Of a DNA stretch of 64,000 bases, positions 1-12,300 are shown in pieces. The position numbers were made by a program, and so were the translations under genes. Positions within the stretch are counted from its first letter, which is position 1. Each line of letters starts with the position of its first letter. The notes below the pieces were generated by a model that did no database searches, had not been told where the DNA came from, and was given only the letters and a program-made list of their open reading frames with translations. Source of the stretch: Bromus sterilis (taxonomy: Eukaryota > Streptophyta > Magnoliopsida > Poales > Poaceae); NCBI GenBank assembly GCA_950022295.1, contig OX465599.1:282493501-282557500 (forward strand), given 5' to 3'.

Positions 1-1134
1 AAGTGTAGCGATCCGTCTTGCCCTTTCTGCTTTTCTGGGCACGGGACAGGTAGTCCTGGGCGCTTATGAGTGCTTCTGCTGGAGTGAGGGGCTCTTCTTC
101 GTCGTCGTCTTCCAGTTTCTGCACCACTCTCGCCCTTTCTGTCTTCCGCAGGTTGTTGAGTTTCGATCTGTTGCGGGTGGGGGAGTCGTGGCCTGGTGAG
201 TCACTTCTGGGAGGTTGTCCGCGACTGCTTTTCTTTTCGAGTTTTGCCTTTTCTTGCTTATCCATGGCTAGGCGCCACTGTCTCGTCTGATGGGTTAGCT
301 CGCCCGCTAGCTTGTTGTATGCCCTTAGCTCATCCCTTGAGGCATCTGATGGTAGTAACCTGTCGCGGGCGACTGCTTCCTTTACCATTGTCATTGATTC
401 CTTGGACAAGTATATTTTTTCTTTTGGTGGTTCGTCTGCCGCTGCAACCGGGGTTTGCTGCCTGCTGTGTGATGGCTGGCTGCCTTGGTCGGGTGCTTGC
501 TGCTTGTTGCTTGGCGGCTGACTGCTTTTTTGATTGCTGGGTCCTTGTTCCACCTGGACTTTCCTTGGTATGGTCCCCGGTTCTCCTAGTTGTACGACCA
601 TCTGACTGGTGTTGTCGGGACCTGTCGCCCTGTTGGTGGTTGGGGTGTCTTGACGAGTGCCCGGGTCGTCGACTCGTCCGTTGTTACCTGACGCTGGTGC
701 GCCAACTTCTGCCATGAACACCTGCGATGGTGTCCTTGTCGCCTCCTTGCTGATACGTGCGATGGTGCGTCTCCATATTGGGGCTCCACTCGGGCGATCG
801 CGAGTGGCGTGGAGCCTTGAGTTGGGTGGGTAGCTACGGCTGCCAGATAGGTTGGCCGTGCGGGCGGCGTCCGCTCCGGTCACTGCTGCATGTGTTGCCG
901 GGGGTGCGCGGGTGCCGTCGGTGAGGAAAGAGTCCCCCAATGGTTGATGTAGATCTGATACGCTCCGAAGATCAGATTGACGCCGGAGTGTAGATCGGTA
1001 AAGACTGGCTGGAGGGCCGGGAGGTGGGCCGTGAATCCGAGGGACTCGAATAGATTGGATCTTGCCGGAGCCGTCGAGTCGGTCAGTGCAGATGATGATG
1101 AGGCCGCCGAGATCGCGTTCCCAACCTGCGCGGT
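1..1134 (-). pseudogene. Decayed gag region of a gypsy retrotransposon running off the left edge
   Basis: This is the gag region of the element whose 5' LTR lies at 1154-1602, read on the minus strand and continuing beyond base 1. Open stretches lie at 880-1215 and 586-789 in one frame. From about base 480 down to base 1 another frame is open, with a charged gag-like segment (EPPKEKIYLSKESMTMVK, then a lysine/arginine-rich stretch). No single frame stays open throughout, so frameshifts or stops have accumulated. Gag would form the particle core in the cytoplasm. The Ty3/gypsy, Tat-like assignment rests on general resemblance and on the TTGGCGCC-type primer site. No protease or RT is inside the window. 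The coordinates cover the region, not a defined reading frame. Confidence 0.5.
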
Positions 1135-1152
1135 TCCCACAGACGGCGCCAA
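1135..1152 (-). other. Primer-binding site of the left-edge gypsy element
   Basis: Immediately inside the LTR, read on the minus strand, lies TTGGCGCCGTCTGTGGGA. It begins with the TGG that pairs with a tRNA CCA end. Its place 1-2 bases after an LTR ending in CGTCA is what a reverse-transcription primer site requires. The partner tRNA was not assigned. Confidence 0.6.
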
Positions 1153-1153
1153 T

Positions 1154-1602
1154 TGACGCGGATCAACCCCGACAAATCCCATGGTCAGGGACCCTGGGTT
1201 AGTCATGAGAGGCACAGGTTGGACGATAGCTCGTCGGCAAACAGGAAGGCAAGCTCCTGCTCGATATTATTGATGGGGGAGATGCGATTACAGGGGATGC
1301 CAAGGCTGGAGCGCTCAAGGCTAGGGTTACAGATGAGATATTGGTTGCCTTTGGCGTTGTCCCTCCTAGCCATTATATACTGGGCTAGGTCTCAGGGAGT
1401 TCATCTACGTTTACAGGTAAGCTTTCCTAACCCTAGCTTGCTCCGTTCGGCAGGTCTTCGCACCTTCCTTGTGAGTCACAGACTCCTACGTCGGTGCCAA
1501 TTAGCGGGCCAAGGCGGGTCCAGGCGAGTCTTCATGGGCCTTCTATCTTCAGGGACACCGGGTAGGCCTATCTGTAGGAGTCGTGGGGTCACCCCCTCGT
1601 CA
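1154..1602 (-). mobile_element. 5' LTR (449 bp) of a gypsy element inserted just after the Tat pol end
   Basis: On the minus strand the segment starts TGACGAGG and ends GCGTCA, so TGACG/CGTCA are its inverted ends, and a primer site follows directly. The first base abuts the C-terminal end of the Tat polyprotein (AWNAQLLRRF) with no polypurine tract before it. It is therefore read as a later, independent insertion and not as the 3' LTR of the Tat element, whose own LTR at 27531-28154 is unrelated in sequence. The flanking five bases are GTGCT on the plus strand (1603-1607). The partner duplication would be left of the window. Confidence 0.65.
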
Positions 1603-4093
1603 GTGCTGATGCATTGAAACGTCGCAATAACTGGGCGTTCCATGCATGAGGCTCTTCTATCTTATTAGTTACATCGTATAGGTGATAGGCCCCATTGTGT
1701 AGTACTCTAGAGATGACATATGAGCCCTCCCATGGGGGAGCTAGCTTGTGGTCCGCAGTATGCTTAATGCGAAGTACCATGTCGCCCTCTTGGAAGGAGC
1801 GAGCTCGGACATGTCGGTCATGGTATCTTCAAAGGTCTTGCTGATAGATCGGGTGAGAGCTAGGTTTCGTTCTTCTTCCAGGAGATCAACGCCATCTTGT
1901 CGTGCTTCTTCAGATTCGGCTTCTGTGTACTGGCTTATACGGGGTGCATTGTGCTTGAGGTCACTCGGAAGAACTACTTCTGAACCGTAGACGAGGAAGA
2001 AAGGGGTTGACCGAGTTGAGTGATTGGGGGTTGTACGTAATCCCCACAAGACCGAAGGGAGTTCATCAACCCAGGCGCCCGCTGCTTCCTTTAGTTCCCG
2101 AAGTAGCCGAGGCTTGATTCCTTTGAGTATTAATCCATTGGCTCGCTCGACTTGACCGTTGGACTGCGGGTGTGCGACTGAGGCGAAGTTGACCTGAATG
2201 CCATTGGTCCAACAGAATTTCTTGAATTCGGCTGAGTTGAAGTTCGATCCATTATCAGTGATGATGTCATGTGGAACACCAAACCGATGTATGATGCCTT
2301 GCATGAAGCTGACTGTTGTGGCGGAGTCGAGGGCCTTGATCGGTTTTGCTTCTATCCATTTGGTAAACTTGTCTACTGCGACCAAAATGTGGGTGAAACC
2401 ATTCTTGCCCGTTCGGAGTGGTCCGATCATATCCAGTCCCCATACTGCAAATGGCCAGGCTAGGGGGATTGTCTTCAATTCGGAAGCTAGTTTGCGGGGC
2501 TGGTTGGCATAAAACTGACAGCCTTCACAGTGGTCCACGATGTACCGAGCATCGCTGAGGGCGTCGGGCCAGAAGAAACCAGCTCGGAAAGATTTTGCCA
2601 CCAACGTCCGACTTGAGGCATGATGGCCGCAATCTCCCGCATGGATGTCTTGTAGGATGCAGCGGCCTTCTTCCTCGGAGATGCATCGCTGGGGGACATG
2701 AGTGATGTTGTTTCTGTATAGCTCCCCGTTGATCACCGAGTAAGACTTGGATTTGCGGACGATCTTCTTGGCTTCTATCTCGTCATCAGGTAACTCCTCT
2801 TTTTGCAGATAAGCAAGGATTGGAAGTGTCCACTCGGGGGGAATGACTTCCACATCAAACACCATGTCCACTACTGCGGGTATATCCTCTTTGTTGGGGA
2901 TGTTCTTGTCAGGCAGCATATCTGGATCGGCTTCTAGGAAAGGGTCTTCCTTGACTATTGGGGAATGTAAGAGCTCCAGATAGATCCCTGGCGGGATCTG
3001 ACCTCGGGTAGAACCCAGTTTGGCTAGGTCATCTGCTGCCTGATTTTTAACCCTTGGAATGTGATGGAGCTCCAGCCCGTCAAATTTTTTCTCCAATTTT
3101 CTCACTGCTACACAGTAGGTTGTCATTGCTGGGCTTCGGATGTCCCACTCTTTCATTACTTGGTTGATTACCAGGTCTGAATCTCCGAATATCATGAGTC
3201 TCCTGACTCCGAGTGAAATGGTCATTCGCATACCGTACAGGAGAGCTTCATACTCGGCTTCGTAGTTTGTTGCTGGGAAATGGATTTGGAGGACGTATCT
3301 CATCTCGTCCTTTCTTGGTGAGACCAGTACCACCCCTGCCCCTGCGCCATGCAGCATCTTGGATCCATCAAAGAACATCGTCCAATGCTCTGGCGTTGGC
3401 TGTGGGGGATGTTGGACCTCAATCCACTCGGCCAGGAAGTCCACCAGTGCCTGTGACTTGATTGCTTTTTTAGCTTGGTAACTGAGGTCAAAGGGTAGTA
3501 GGTCCAAACTCCATTTTGCTATTCTGCCTGTTGAGTATCTGTTGTTCATAATTTCTGCCAGGGGAGCTTCAGAAACCACTGTGATGGAATGATCCTGGAA
3601 GTAATGTGCGAGCTTCTGCGATGCCAAGTAAATTCCCATTGCTAGCTTCTGGTAGTGGGGATATCTCTGCTTGGATGGTGTGAGGACTTCGGAGATGTCG
3701 TACACCGGTCTTTGTACCTTTTGTGATTTTCCTTCTTCCCGTTCCACCACTATGGCTACGCTGACAACTCGGCTTGTGGCTGCAATATATAACAAGAGCG
3801 ACTCTTTTTCTTGGGGTGCTGCCAGGATTGGCCGAGTTGACAATTGATTTTTGAGTTCTTCAAACGCCATTTGAGCTTCCTCCGTCTAGATGAAATTTGG
3901 CGATTTTCTCATCAGTTGGTAGAGAGGTAGGGCTTTCTCTCCCAAACTGGAGATGAACCGATTGAGTGCTGCGAGACAACCTGTCAATTTTTGGACGTCT
4001 CGGAGCTGCATGGGAGGCTTCATGTTTTGAATTGCCGCGATTTTTTCTGGGTTGGGTTCTATCCCTCGCTCGGAGACCATGAATCCGAGTAAC
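1603..4093 (-). pseudogene. 3' half of a Tat-lineage Ty3/gypsy polyprotein (end of RT, RNase H, second RNase H, integrase)
   Basis: Read leftward, the frame begins in the RT/RNase H connection (LLGFMVSERGIEPNPEK). It continues through the RT-linked RNase H, then a second archaeal-type RNase H (start FFDGSKMLHGAGAG, later FGDSDL and the AADDLA end). Next comes an integrase with an HHCC finger (HAGDCGHH...CEGCQ) and a core with GLDMIGP, ITDNGSNF and NGQVERANG, giving the D, D, E residues. Two RNase H domains mark the Tat lineage. Breaks: a TAG at 3886-3888 and a frameshift near 1760, after which 1589-1780 carries the last residues. The 5' end stops at 4093, where element A begins. The missing front half is on the opposite strand at 27531-32040 and ends at exactly the adjoining codon (GKLL). 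Confidence 0.85.
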
Positions 4094-5347
4094 TGATACA
4101 TCCAAAACGTATCTATAATTTCTGCTTGCTCCATGCATGTTTTGTGTGATATTGCTATGATCTAGATACACTTTCAAACACTTTTGATCACATTTGGACT
4201 AACCTATTAACTCAATGCACCCCAGTGCCAGTTCCTGTTTTCTGCTGTTTTTCTATTTCAGTTTTCCCCCATATAAAAAGTGCCAAAAAATCGGGAAAAT
4301 TCAGATAAAAAATCAGCGTGACGGAAGCTTCGAGAAGAGCCCGGGAGGGGCCAGAGGGGAGCCAGGGGGCCCAGGCGACCACCCGGCGCGGCCCCACCCC
4401 TGGCCGCGCCAGGGGGGCGCCTGGGGCCCCTGGCCCACCTCTGGCTTCACCCCTTCGTCTATGTATCCCCCGTCACGGGAAAACTCCAGAAGCAGAACCC
4501 TATTCCGCGAACTCGCCTCTGTTCCTCCGCCGCCGCGCTTCCAAGATCGGGAGCACCAGAAGACCTCTTCCCGGCACCCTGTCGGGCGGAGGATTGACCT
4601 CCGGGAGTCTCCTCTCCACCATGGATGCTCCCCGGATGTCTTGTGAGTAGTTTTCCATGGACCATGGGTCCGTGATCAGTAGCTATGTGATGTTCTCCTC
4701 CCCTCTTTGATCTTCATTGTTTAGACCTCGTGAGCTGCCCTACATGATCGAGGCACCTTTGTAATATTTCTGCTGTTGCTATGCTGAGTTTGATGGGATC
4801 TGATGGATTATGAGATTATGTTCAGATTGTGATAGAGTAATATATTTGGTTCTTATCTCTTATATTGTTGTTCCTAAGTAATTCTTGCATGTTCTCCGTT
4901 GCTGTTTATTGCTTTGGCCAAGTAGTAGGTAGTGACTCCAAGAGGGAGCGTTGTGGTAGATTGTGGGTTCATGCCCCCCTGATGACATGCTTGAGTGACA
5001 GAAACATGAGTCTAGGGGGTGTGTTGTTGCCACAAGGGGGAAAACAACGATGCTTGTAACCGCGGTTACAAGGATTTTTTACTTTACGCAAAGTTCTTTT
5101 TAATGCAGTTGTCTGTTGCTTTGGGTTTACACATTGGGTGGGGCTCGCAACTTAATACCAGCGAGATATTCTGGATAGATATCTCAAGGTGCATGATTAG
5201 TAGTAGATGCAGATGGATTTCGGTCTACTTATTTTGGCGTACTGCCCGTGCTTTTGAACCTCTTCCTTTCTTTTTTAGCCTAGTTAGCATTGCGGTGCGT
5301 TCATAATCCTGTATATTGCCCTTCTGTAATTTGTTTACCTCGCATAG
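4094..5347 (+). repeat. Element A 5' LTR, first part
   Basis: These 1254 bp align with 23768-25000 of the 3' LTR and with the reverse complements of both element B LTRs. The segment has a GC-rich block near 4340-4450. It stops at CATAG (5343-5347), the duplicated target of the Sirevirus. Of the four LTR copies in the window, this one and 38599-40202 are the more divergent by eye. Short ORFs here (for example 4865-5059) recur in all four copies only because the DNA is alike. Confidence 0.9.
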
Positions 5348-6630
5348 TGTAAGAGCAAAGTTATACCCCTATGAGTTTTGGATATTGTTGGGAAAAACAG
5401 TAGAGGAACTAACAAGTTTTCTAGTGTAAAACAGATGGTTAGGTTCCTGAAGTTATAGGTTGGTGATAAAGCTTCAACGAAGATTTACATACTTACTGAA
5501 GCATATCCTCTGGAGTGAAGCTCATCACGGATGTCGACCCCTAAAAAGATAAGGAATCCTGAAGCACATCTCATCGAAGGAGATGACCAAGATGGCACAA
5601 GACTTAGTGGTTTTTGCGTAGTTCTTTTTCACTTCTTTGAGTCATAAGAAAAACCGTACTATCAAGAGGGGTTTAGTAAATGTACTCCGAAGGTTTTGGT
5701 GAATAGACTCAGATCGAATCCAAACCAGTGAGAAGCCAGAGTTGAGAAATCTCATGTGCACTAGGTAATGCTTCACCAGCGAAGACTTAGTTCTTTCGGC
5801 TCCTGAAGCAGAACCAAGTCCGTGAGTCAGCTTTACTTGGACCGCAAGTAAAGTTGCGTATTGATTGGAAATATGACCGTTGCGGACAGGTGTCAAGCTG
5901 TCACATCGGGTCACTTCAGTCATTTCGCACCTAGGGATTTCCACCTATAAATACGCCACCCCCGCCCTCATTGGCCGGTGGCTGCTCCAAGAATATTTCC
6001 TTACAGTGAAGAGAGAGAGCAACCCCACCGAAGAAAACCAAAACCCCATCCACCGAAGCATAAGTCCTATTGATCTGAGTTGATTCATTATGACTTAGGA
6101 AGAAGTTTGCTAGCCTTTTTATCTTGGAGAACTGCAATTCTCCTAGACGGTTAGAGAGTTGTTCTTCAGAGAGAGAAGAGTTATTGTCGCCTCGAAGTCC
6201 AGTTTGTCAAAGGTTTCGGTGATTTCCTCAATAATCAACCACGAGTGAAGAACTGACCAAGCTCAAGGAGATTGGTGCAGTGGAGATACGGACGGAGAGA
6301 GGTTAGCTCCTGTGTTCAATCACAAGTCCCTCCAACCAGACGTAGCACTTTGCAGAGTGTGAACTGGTCGAACAAACATCGCCGAGTCAAGAGTTCGTTC
6401 TACTTTCCGCACTTACATTCAGTTTATCAATTGCTTCAGTGATTTGTTTCAATGCAATTGATTCGATGCTTTTGATTCGCTATGTTATGCTTCAATCCTG
6501 TTCTGCTTCAATGTTTACCTTTCTGTTGAATCTCTTCTGCTGCTAAGTTATGCTTCACTTCATAGTTTCATGCAAAAATTTGAAGTGATCATTCACCCCC
6601 TCCCCCTCTGATCACATACTTGGACTTACA
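5348..6630 (+). repeat. Sirevirus 5' LTR (1283 bp)
   Basis: Begins TGTAAGAGC, ends ATACTTGGACTTACA, and is followed by the primer site. CTATAAATACG at about 5945 is a likely TATA box in a GC-richer stretch. It matches 18076-19357 almost base for base. Confidence 0.95.
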
Positions 6631-6632
6631 AT

Positions 6633-6644
6633 TGGTATCAGAGC
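6633..6644 (+). other. Primer-binding site, initiator methionine tRNA
   Basis: TGGTATCAGAGC, two bases after the LTR, is the standard complement to the 3' end of plant initiator tRNA-Met used by Ty1/copia elements. Confidence 0.92.
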
Positions 6645-6689
6645 TAGTCACTCTTTATTTGGATTAACCTCCTAGAGTGTTTTGCAAGT

Positions 6690-9284
6690 ATGTCTTTCGC
6701 AGCCATTCGCTCCGGCGAACCCATACCCGTGTTCAATGGAAAGGAATATCCATACTGGAAGGACAAGATGAAGAGAAATATTATGGCTATCAACTCAACT
6801 GCCTGGCAAGTTGTCTTGTATGGAGTTACATTTGCAGACGAGAACGCCATCACTCTTGAAGAAGCGAAGCTGATCGATCTTGACTCTGAAGTCTGGGTTT
6901 TCATCACCAATCATTTGACACCAGAGAAGTATCATGAAGTGAAGAATATTCCTTCGGCCAAAGGTGTCTGGGACTATCTTGAGAATATTGGTGAAGGTGT
7001 TTCTACCCAAAAGGATGCCAGAATTGACACACTTCAAAGCAAATTCTATCGATTCAAGAGAAATGAGGGTGAAAAAGTCAGCTCCATTTACAGCAGACTC
7101 ACTGCTCTTGCAAATGAGTTTATCTCACTTGGTGCTGATGACATTACTCCTCACTCCGTTGTTAGAACTCTGCTTCGCTCATTGGATGATTCGTTTGATC
7201 ACATTGTGCTGATGATCAAGGAAAGGACTGATTTCAGACGTCTTGTTGCCGCTGATATTCTTGAGAGACTCAATACCTTTGAGATGGAAGAAGATGAGAA
7301 ACATGACATAAATGGTTCTCGAAGGAGATCTCATGCCTTGAAAGCAAAAGCTTCGCGTCATTCTTCACCCGAAGTCAGTTCTGCTTCAGGTGTCGAATCA
7401 GATGATCCTGCAAGCATTGGAAAAGATCTAGCACTGATCATGAGACGCTTCAATCTCTTTAAGAGAAAAGGTTTTTCTTCACCCAAGAAGAGTTATCCTT
7501 CAAGAAGCTCAAGTCATTCTTCTCACCGTTCATCCTCAAGAAGCTCTCCATCGAAGGACAATTGCTGCTACAAGTGCAAGAAACCAGGTCACTACATTGC
7601 TGATTGCCCTCTGTGGGAAGCTGAGAACAAATCGAAGCATTCTCTCAGAGACTCTTCATCAAAGTCTCACAGATCTTCCCGAAGCCATGAGTCAAAGAGA
7701 CATGATTCTAGTTCGAGAAGAGAAAAGAAGAAAGATTCTGATGATGATAAGAGGAAGAAGTATCATAAGAAGCGTGAGGGTTCTTCATCGAAGAATCACT
7801 CGTCTCGTCGAAGCAGCTCTCACCGTGCGAAGGCCTATCTGTGAAAGGAGATGAACTCTGAAGACGAAGCCTCTGGTTCCGAAGCTGAACAAGATTCAAG
7901 GTCTGGGTCTGGGTACGAATCAGATGGTGTTGCTGGTTTGGCTTTCGCTTCGGCAGATGCTTCAACCAATGCTTCGAGCTCATTCTTCACCAACAACAGT
8001 AGTGAAGATGAAACTCCTGCATATTTCTTCATGGCCAAGGCAAAGGTATCTTCATCCAAATCAAACTATGATACTTCTGATTGTTCCTCATATGAAAGTG
8101 ATTCAAAGATAAGCTATGGTAAACTTGCTAAAATTGCTTCAATCCAACAAGATGAACTTGATTCACTAAGCAAAACCATTAAGAAATCAGAAACTTTGTT
8201 GATCGATGAGATTGAGAAAGGTCAAACTTTAACTAATGAGCATGCTGCTCTGAAGGAGAAGTTTGAAGAATTATCCTCTCGGCATGATCTTCTTTAAGTT
8301 GATTATGAGAAGCTCACCTATGAATTTCTTCAGAGGAAAATGGCTCTCGAAAAACTGAAAGAGGCTCATGAAGAATTGGAAAATGTCAATCTCTCTCTCA
8401 TGGCTCAACAAGGTTCTGAAGCAAATCATAAAACTGAATCACCTTGTTTGGATTGCTTGGAACGAAGCAAAAATGATTCCAAATGGAAAGCTCCTATTGT
8501 TATTGATGATACTAATGCCTCTGATGAGGAAAATCCTGCTGTTACCGAGGAACTCCTCAGGTTGATAAACTTATTTGAAACAGGCATGTTCAAAAGTGTG
8601 CAAGGACACCAATATCTCTGTGATATCCTGAGGAAGGCTCTCCTTCACAGGAATCCCAGGAATGAGGGTGTTGGTTTCGAGAGAAAGATAAACCCTGATG
8701 GCAACTATTGGGAGCCTGAGAAGTATCCTAAGATTGTTTGGGTTCTAGCGAAGGAGAAACCCATTGATATTGCTAACCTTTCAGGTTTCGACTGCAAAAT
8801 GAACAAAGCCATTGTGGATGAACCACTTGATTCAGACTACAAACTCAAGAAAGATGAACAGGGAAAAGTTACAGCTGAGTATGTAGGTACTCCACCGAAG
8901 AATGGCTTCTATAAGAGGCAGATATGGGTGCAGAAAGCACTTGTGGAAAAACTGCCTGCTAACCATACTATGCAGGGAAAGCCTTCGGTACCACCGAATC
9001 ATTTCTATTCTCTTGAGACGAGAAATGATCCATTGGTGCCCGAATCAAATTTTCCGCAGAAGCAATACTATCGTACTGGTCGCCATACGTATCGTCCTCA
9101 TAATAATCATACTAAGATTTCATATGCTCATTCTTATGCTAACCATTCGCAAAGGACTTACATTTATGGTGTGCTTGATGGTACACCGAAGCAATACACT
9201 CCTGTTCGATTTAATATTGCTTCAACAAGTGCTTCAACATCTTCTCAGTCACCTGCTAGTTTGTGGGTGGTTAAGAAGAACTAA
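6690..9284 (+). pseudogene. Sirevirus gag, one frame with two in-frame stops
   Basis: The protein starts MSFAAIRSGEPIPVFNGKEY, with the usual copia gag opening (YWKDKMK). It has a zinc knuckle CYKCKKPGHYIADC (about residues 292-305) and then a Ser/Arg/Lys-rich tail. The open pieces 6690-7844, 7851-8297 and 8340-9284 share one frame, separated only by TGA (7842-7844) and TAA (8295-8297). It is therefore one long gag of about 864 codons broken twice, not three genes. Extended gags are usual in Sireviruses. The first ATG after the primer site was taken as the start. Gag would package the RNA in cytoplasmic particles. The last codons (WVVKKN, stop) overlap the beginning of the pol frame, which opens at 9275 in a different frame. 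Confidence 0.88.
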
Positions 9285-9325
9285 TTCTTCTGCAGGGCTA
9301 TGTCTCCGGTGGATCCGAATGGGTC

Positions 9326-12300
9326 ATGGATAGTGGCTCTACAAATCATATGACCGGAGACAAGGAGTTATTCACCGAAGAAAAACTATCTCAATCTTCT
9401 CAGAAGTACATTACCTTCGGTGATAACAACAAAGGTAAAGTGTTAGGTTTGGGTAAGGTTGCCATATCGAAAAATAAGCACATTGACAAGGTTATGCTAG
9501 TCCAATCACTTGGATATAATCTTATGTCTATTTCAAAGTTATGCGATATGGGTATGCTTGTTCTATTTTCTGCTTCGCGTTGTGTTGTCTTTTCACAGGA
9601 TGAATATACGTTTGTCTTCGAGGGTTACCGAAAGGTAGATTTATACATTGTTGATTTTTCTTCGGGCCCTGCTGTATCCACATGCTTAATGGAAAAAGCT
9701 TCATCTGGTTGGTTATGGCATCGAAGACTTGGTCATGCAGGGATGAGAAATCTTCATAATCTTGTGAAGAAGAAGCATGTTATTGGCCTTAGCGAAGTAA
9801 AATTCGATAAGGATCGTCTCTGCAGTGCTTGTGAAGCTGGTAAAATCACGAAGAAACATCATTCAGCGAAGACTATCAGGACTACCACTCTTCCTCTTGA
9901 ATTGCTTCATATGGATCTATTTGGTCCTCAAAACTATGCAAGTCTGGGAGGAAACAAATATGGTCTTGTTATTGTTGATGACTTCTCTCGTTATACTTGG
10001 GTTTTCTTTTTGGATGACAAGAGCAAAGTTGTTGAAATCTTCAATTCATTCGCTAAGAGAGCTCAAACAGAATATGAATTATCTCTGAAGCATATCCGAA
10101 GTGATAATGGAACTGAGTTCAAAAATACTCATATTGAAGATTTTCTTGATGATCATGGTTTTACTCATGAGTTCTCTTCTGCTTATACACCTCAACAGAA
10201 TGGTGTAGTTGAAAGGAAGAATATAACTCTTATTGAGATGGCCAGAACTATGTTTGCTGAATACAAGACTCCTATTAGGTTCTGGGCCGAAGCAATCAAC
10301 ACTGCTTGTCACATCATCAACAAGGTTTACCTTCAAAAATTCCTGAAGAAAACTTCACATGAGCTTATCACTGGTAACAAACCAAATGTTTCATATCTTA
10401 GGGCATTTTGTGCTCCATGCTTTATTAGAGATATGAATCATAGCTCCAAATTTGCCCCTAAGGCACATGAAGGTTTTCTTTTAGGTTATGGATCAAACTC
10501 TCACACTTACAGAGTGTATAACTCTCACTTTGGGAAAGTTATGGAAACTGTAAATGTGAGGTTTGATGAAACTAATGTCTCTCAAAAGGAGCATTTGCCT
10601 CATGATCTAGATGAACCTCCACTTGATGAAGTGATCAGGTCCATGGCTATTGGAGAGATTCGCCCTGTTGAAGCCAATCCACGTCAAGCTATTAGGGATG
10701 ATGATGGTCCAATGTTCCCACACATAGCCCGGGGTGCTGGAGATCAACATCCTGAAGCTAATGGTGAACAGGACGAAGAAGGACAAGGGAATGAAGGAAA
10801 TGCTAATCCTGAAGGAAATGTTGAAGTTGAAGGTGAAGCAGATCCCGAAGCTGATGCAGATCCTGAAGCAGAAGCTGAGCCTGAAGCAAATGATACTACG
10901 TTATCACGAGTTCGAAGAAGAGTTGATGTGGATTCGATCCTCGAAGATATCAATCAACCAGGTCGCCCCACTACTCGATCCCGTACTCGTTTGGCTAACT
11001 TCTGTGGAAGTTTTTCTTTTGTTTCTATGCTAGAGCCTTCAAAATACGATGAAGCCATGAAGGACCCTGATTGGTTATTAGCTATGATGGAAGAACTTCA
11101 CAAATTTGAAAGGAACAAAGACTGGTCACTTGTTGACAGGCCAGATCCCATGAAGCACAATGTTATTGGCACAAAGTGGATATTTCGCAACAAGCAAGAT
11201 GAAGATGGTATTGTGGTAAGAAATAAGGCTAGATTGGTAGCACAAGGTTACACCCAAATCGAAGGCATTGATTTTGGTGAAACCTATGCTCCAGTAGCCC
11301 GTCTCGAATCCATTCGTGTCATGCTTGCTTTTGCTAACCACAAAAATATTTTGCTATATCAAAAGGATGTCAAAAGTGCTTTTCTTAATGGTGAAATAGA
11401 AGAAGAAGTGTATGTTATGCAACCTCCAGGTTTTGAAGACTCGAAGAATCCTGATATGGTGTACAAACTTCACAAAGCTTTGTATGGACTGAAGCAAGCA
11501 CCTCGTGCTTGGTATGAAACATTGAAGGATTTCCTCCTGAAGAAAGGCTTCAAACCAGGAACCACTGACCCAACTCTTTTCACTCGATCATATAACAATG
11601 ATCTATTTGTGTGTCAGATATATGTAGATGATATCATTTTTGGTTGTACTAACACTGAAATCAGCGAAGAATTTGCAAGAATGATGTCGAAGAAATATGA
11701 GATGTCTATGATGGGTGAATTGAAGTTTTTCCTTGGACTTCAGAGTCGCCAACAGAAGAATGGCACCTTTATTTCACAGGAGAAATACTTGAAGGATTGC
11801 CTGAAGAAATTTGATCTTGTTGAATGCAAGACCATCAGAACTCCCATGCCTATAAATGGTTTTCTTGATGCAGATGAGAAAGGGAAACCCTTCGATCAAA
11901 AGAAGTATCGGTCTATGATAGGTTCACTTTTATACTTATGTGCATCTAGACCTGAAATTATGCTATCAGTTTGTATTTGTGCTCGTTTTCAGGCAAATCC
12001 AAAGGAATCGCATCATATTTCTGTGAAGCGAATTCTTCGATATCTAGCACATACTCCTTCTTTGGGACTTTGGTATCCCAAAGGTACTCAGTTTGATTTG
12101 ATTGGATATTCTGATTCAGACTGGGCTGGTGATAGGGTTGACAGGAAATCTACCTCAGGCACTTGTCATTTTCTTGGTAGATCTCTTGTGTGTTGGGCTT
12201 CAAAGAAACAGAACTGTGTCTCAATATCTACTGCTGAAGCTGAATACATTGCTGCTGGCTCATGCTGCACTCAAATACTTTGGCTTAAGCAGACGCTGAA

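Noticed and set aside
1154..1602. 3' LTR of the Tat element
   Set aside because: Followed by a primer site and gag (so a 5' LTR), lacks a preceding polypurine tract, and differs from the Tat 5' LTR at 27531-28154.
4865..5059. 64-codon ORF (and 76- and 97-codon companions) conserved in four places
   Set aside because: Present in each Athila-like LTR copy only because the DNA is related. The copies show no codon-position bias that I can see and no ORF is expected in an LTR.
6690..9284. Three independent genes at 6690-7844, 7851-8297 and 8340-9284
   Set aside because: They share one frame and are separated only by single stop codons, so they are one broken gag.
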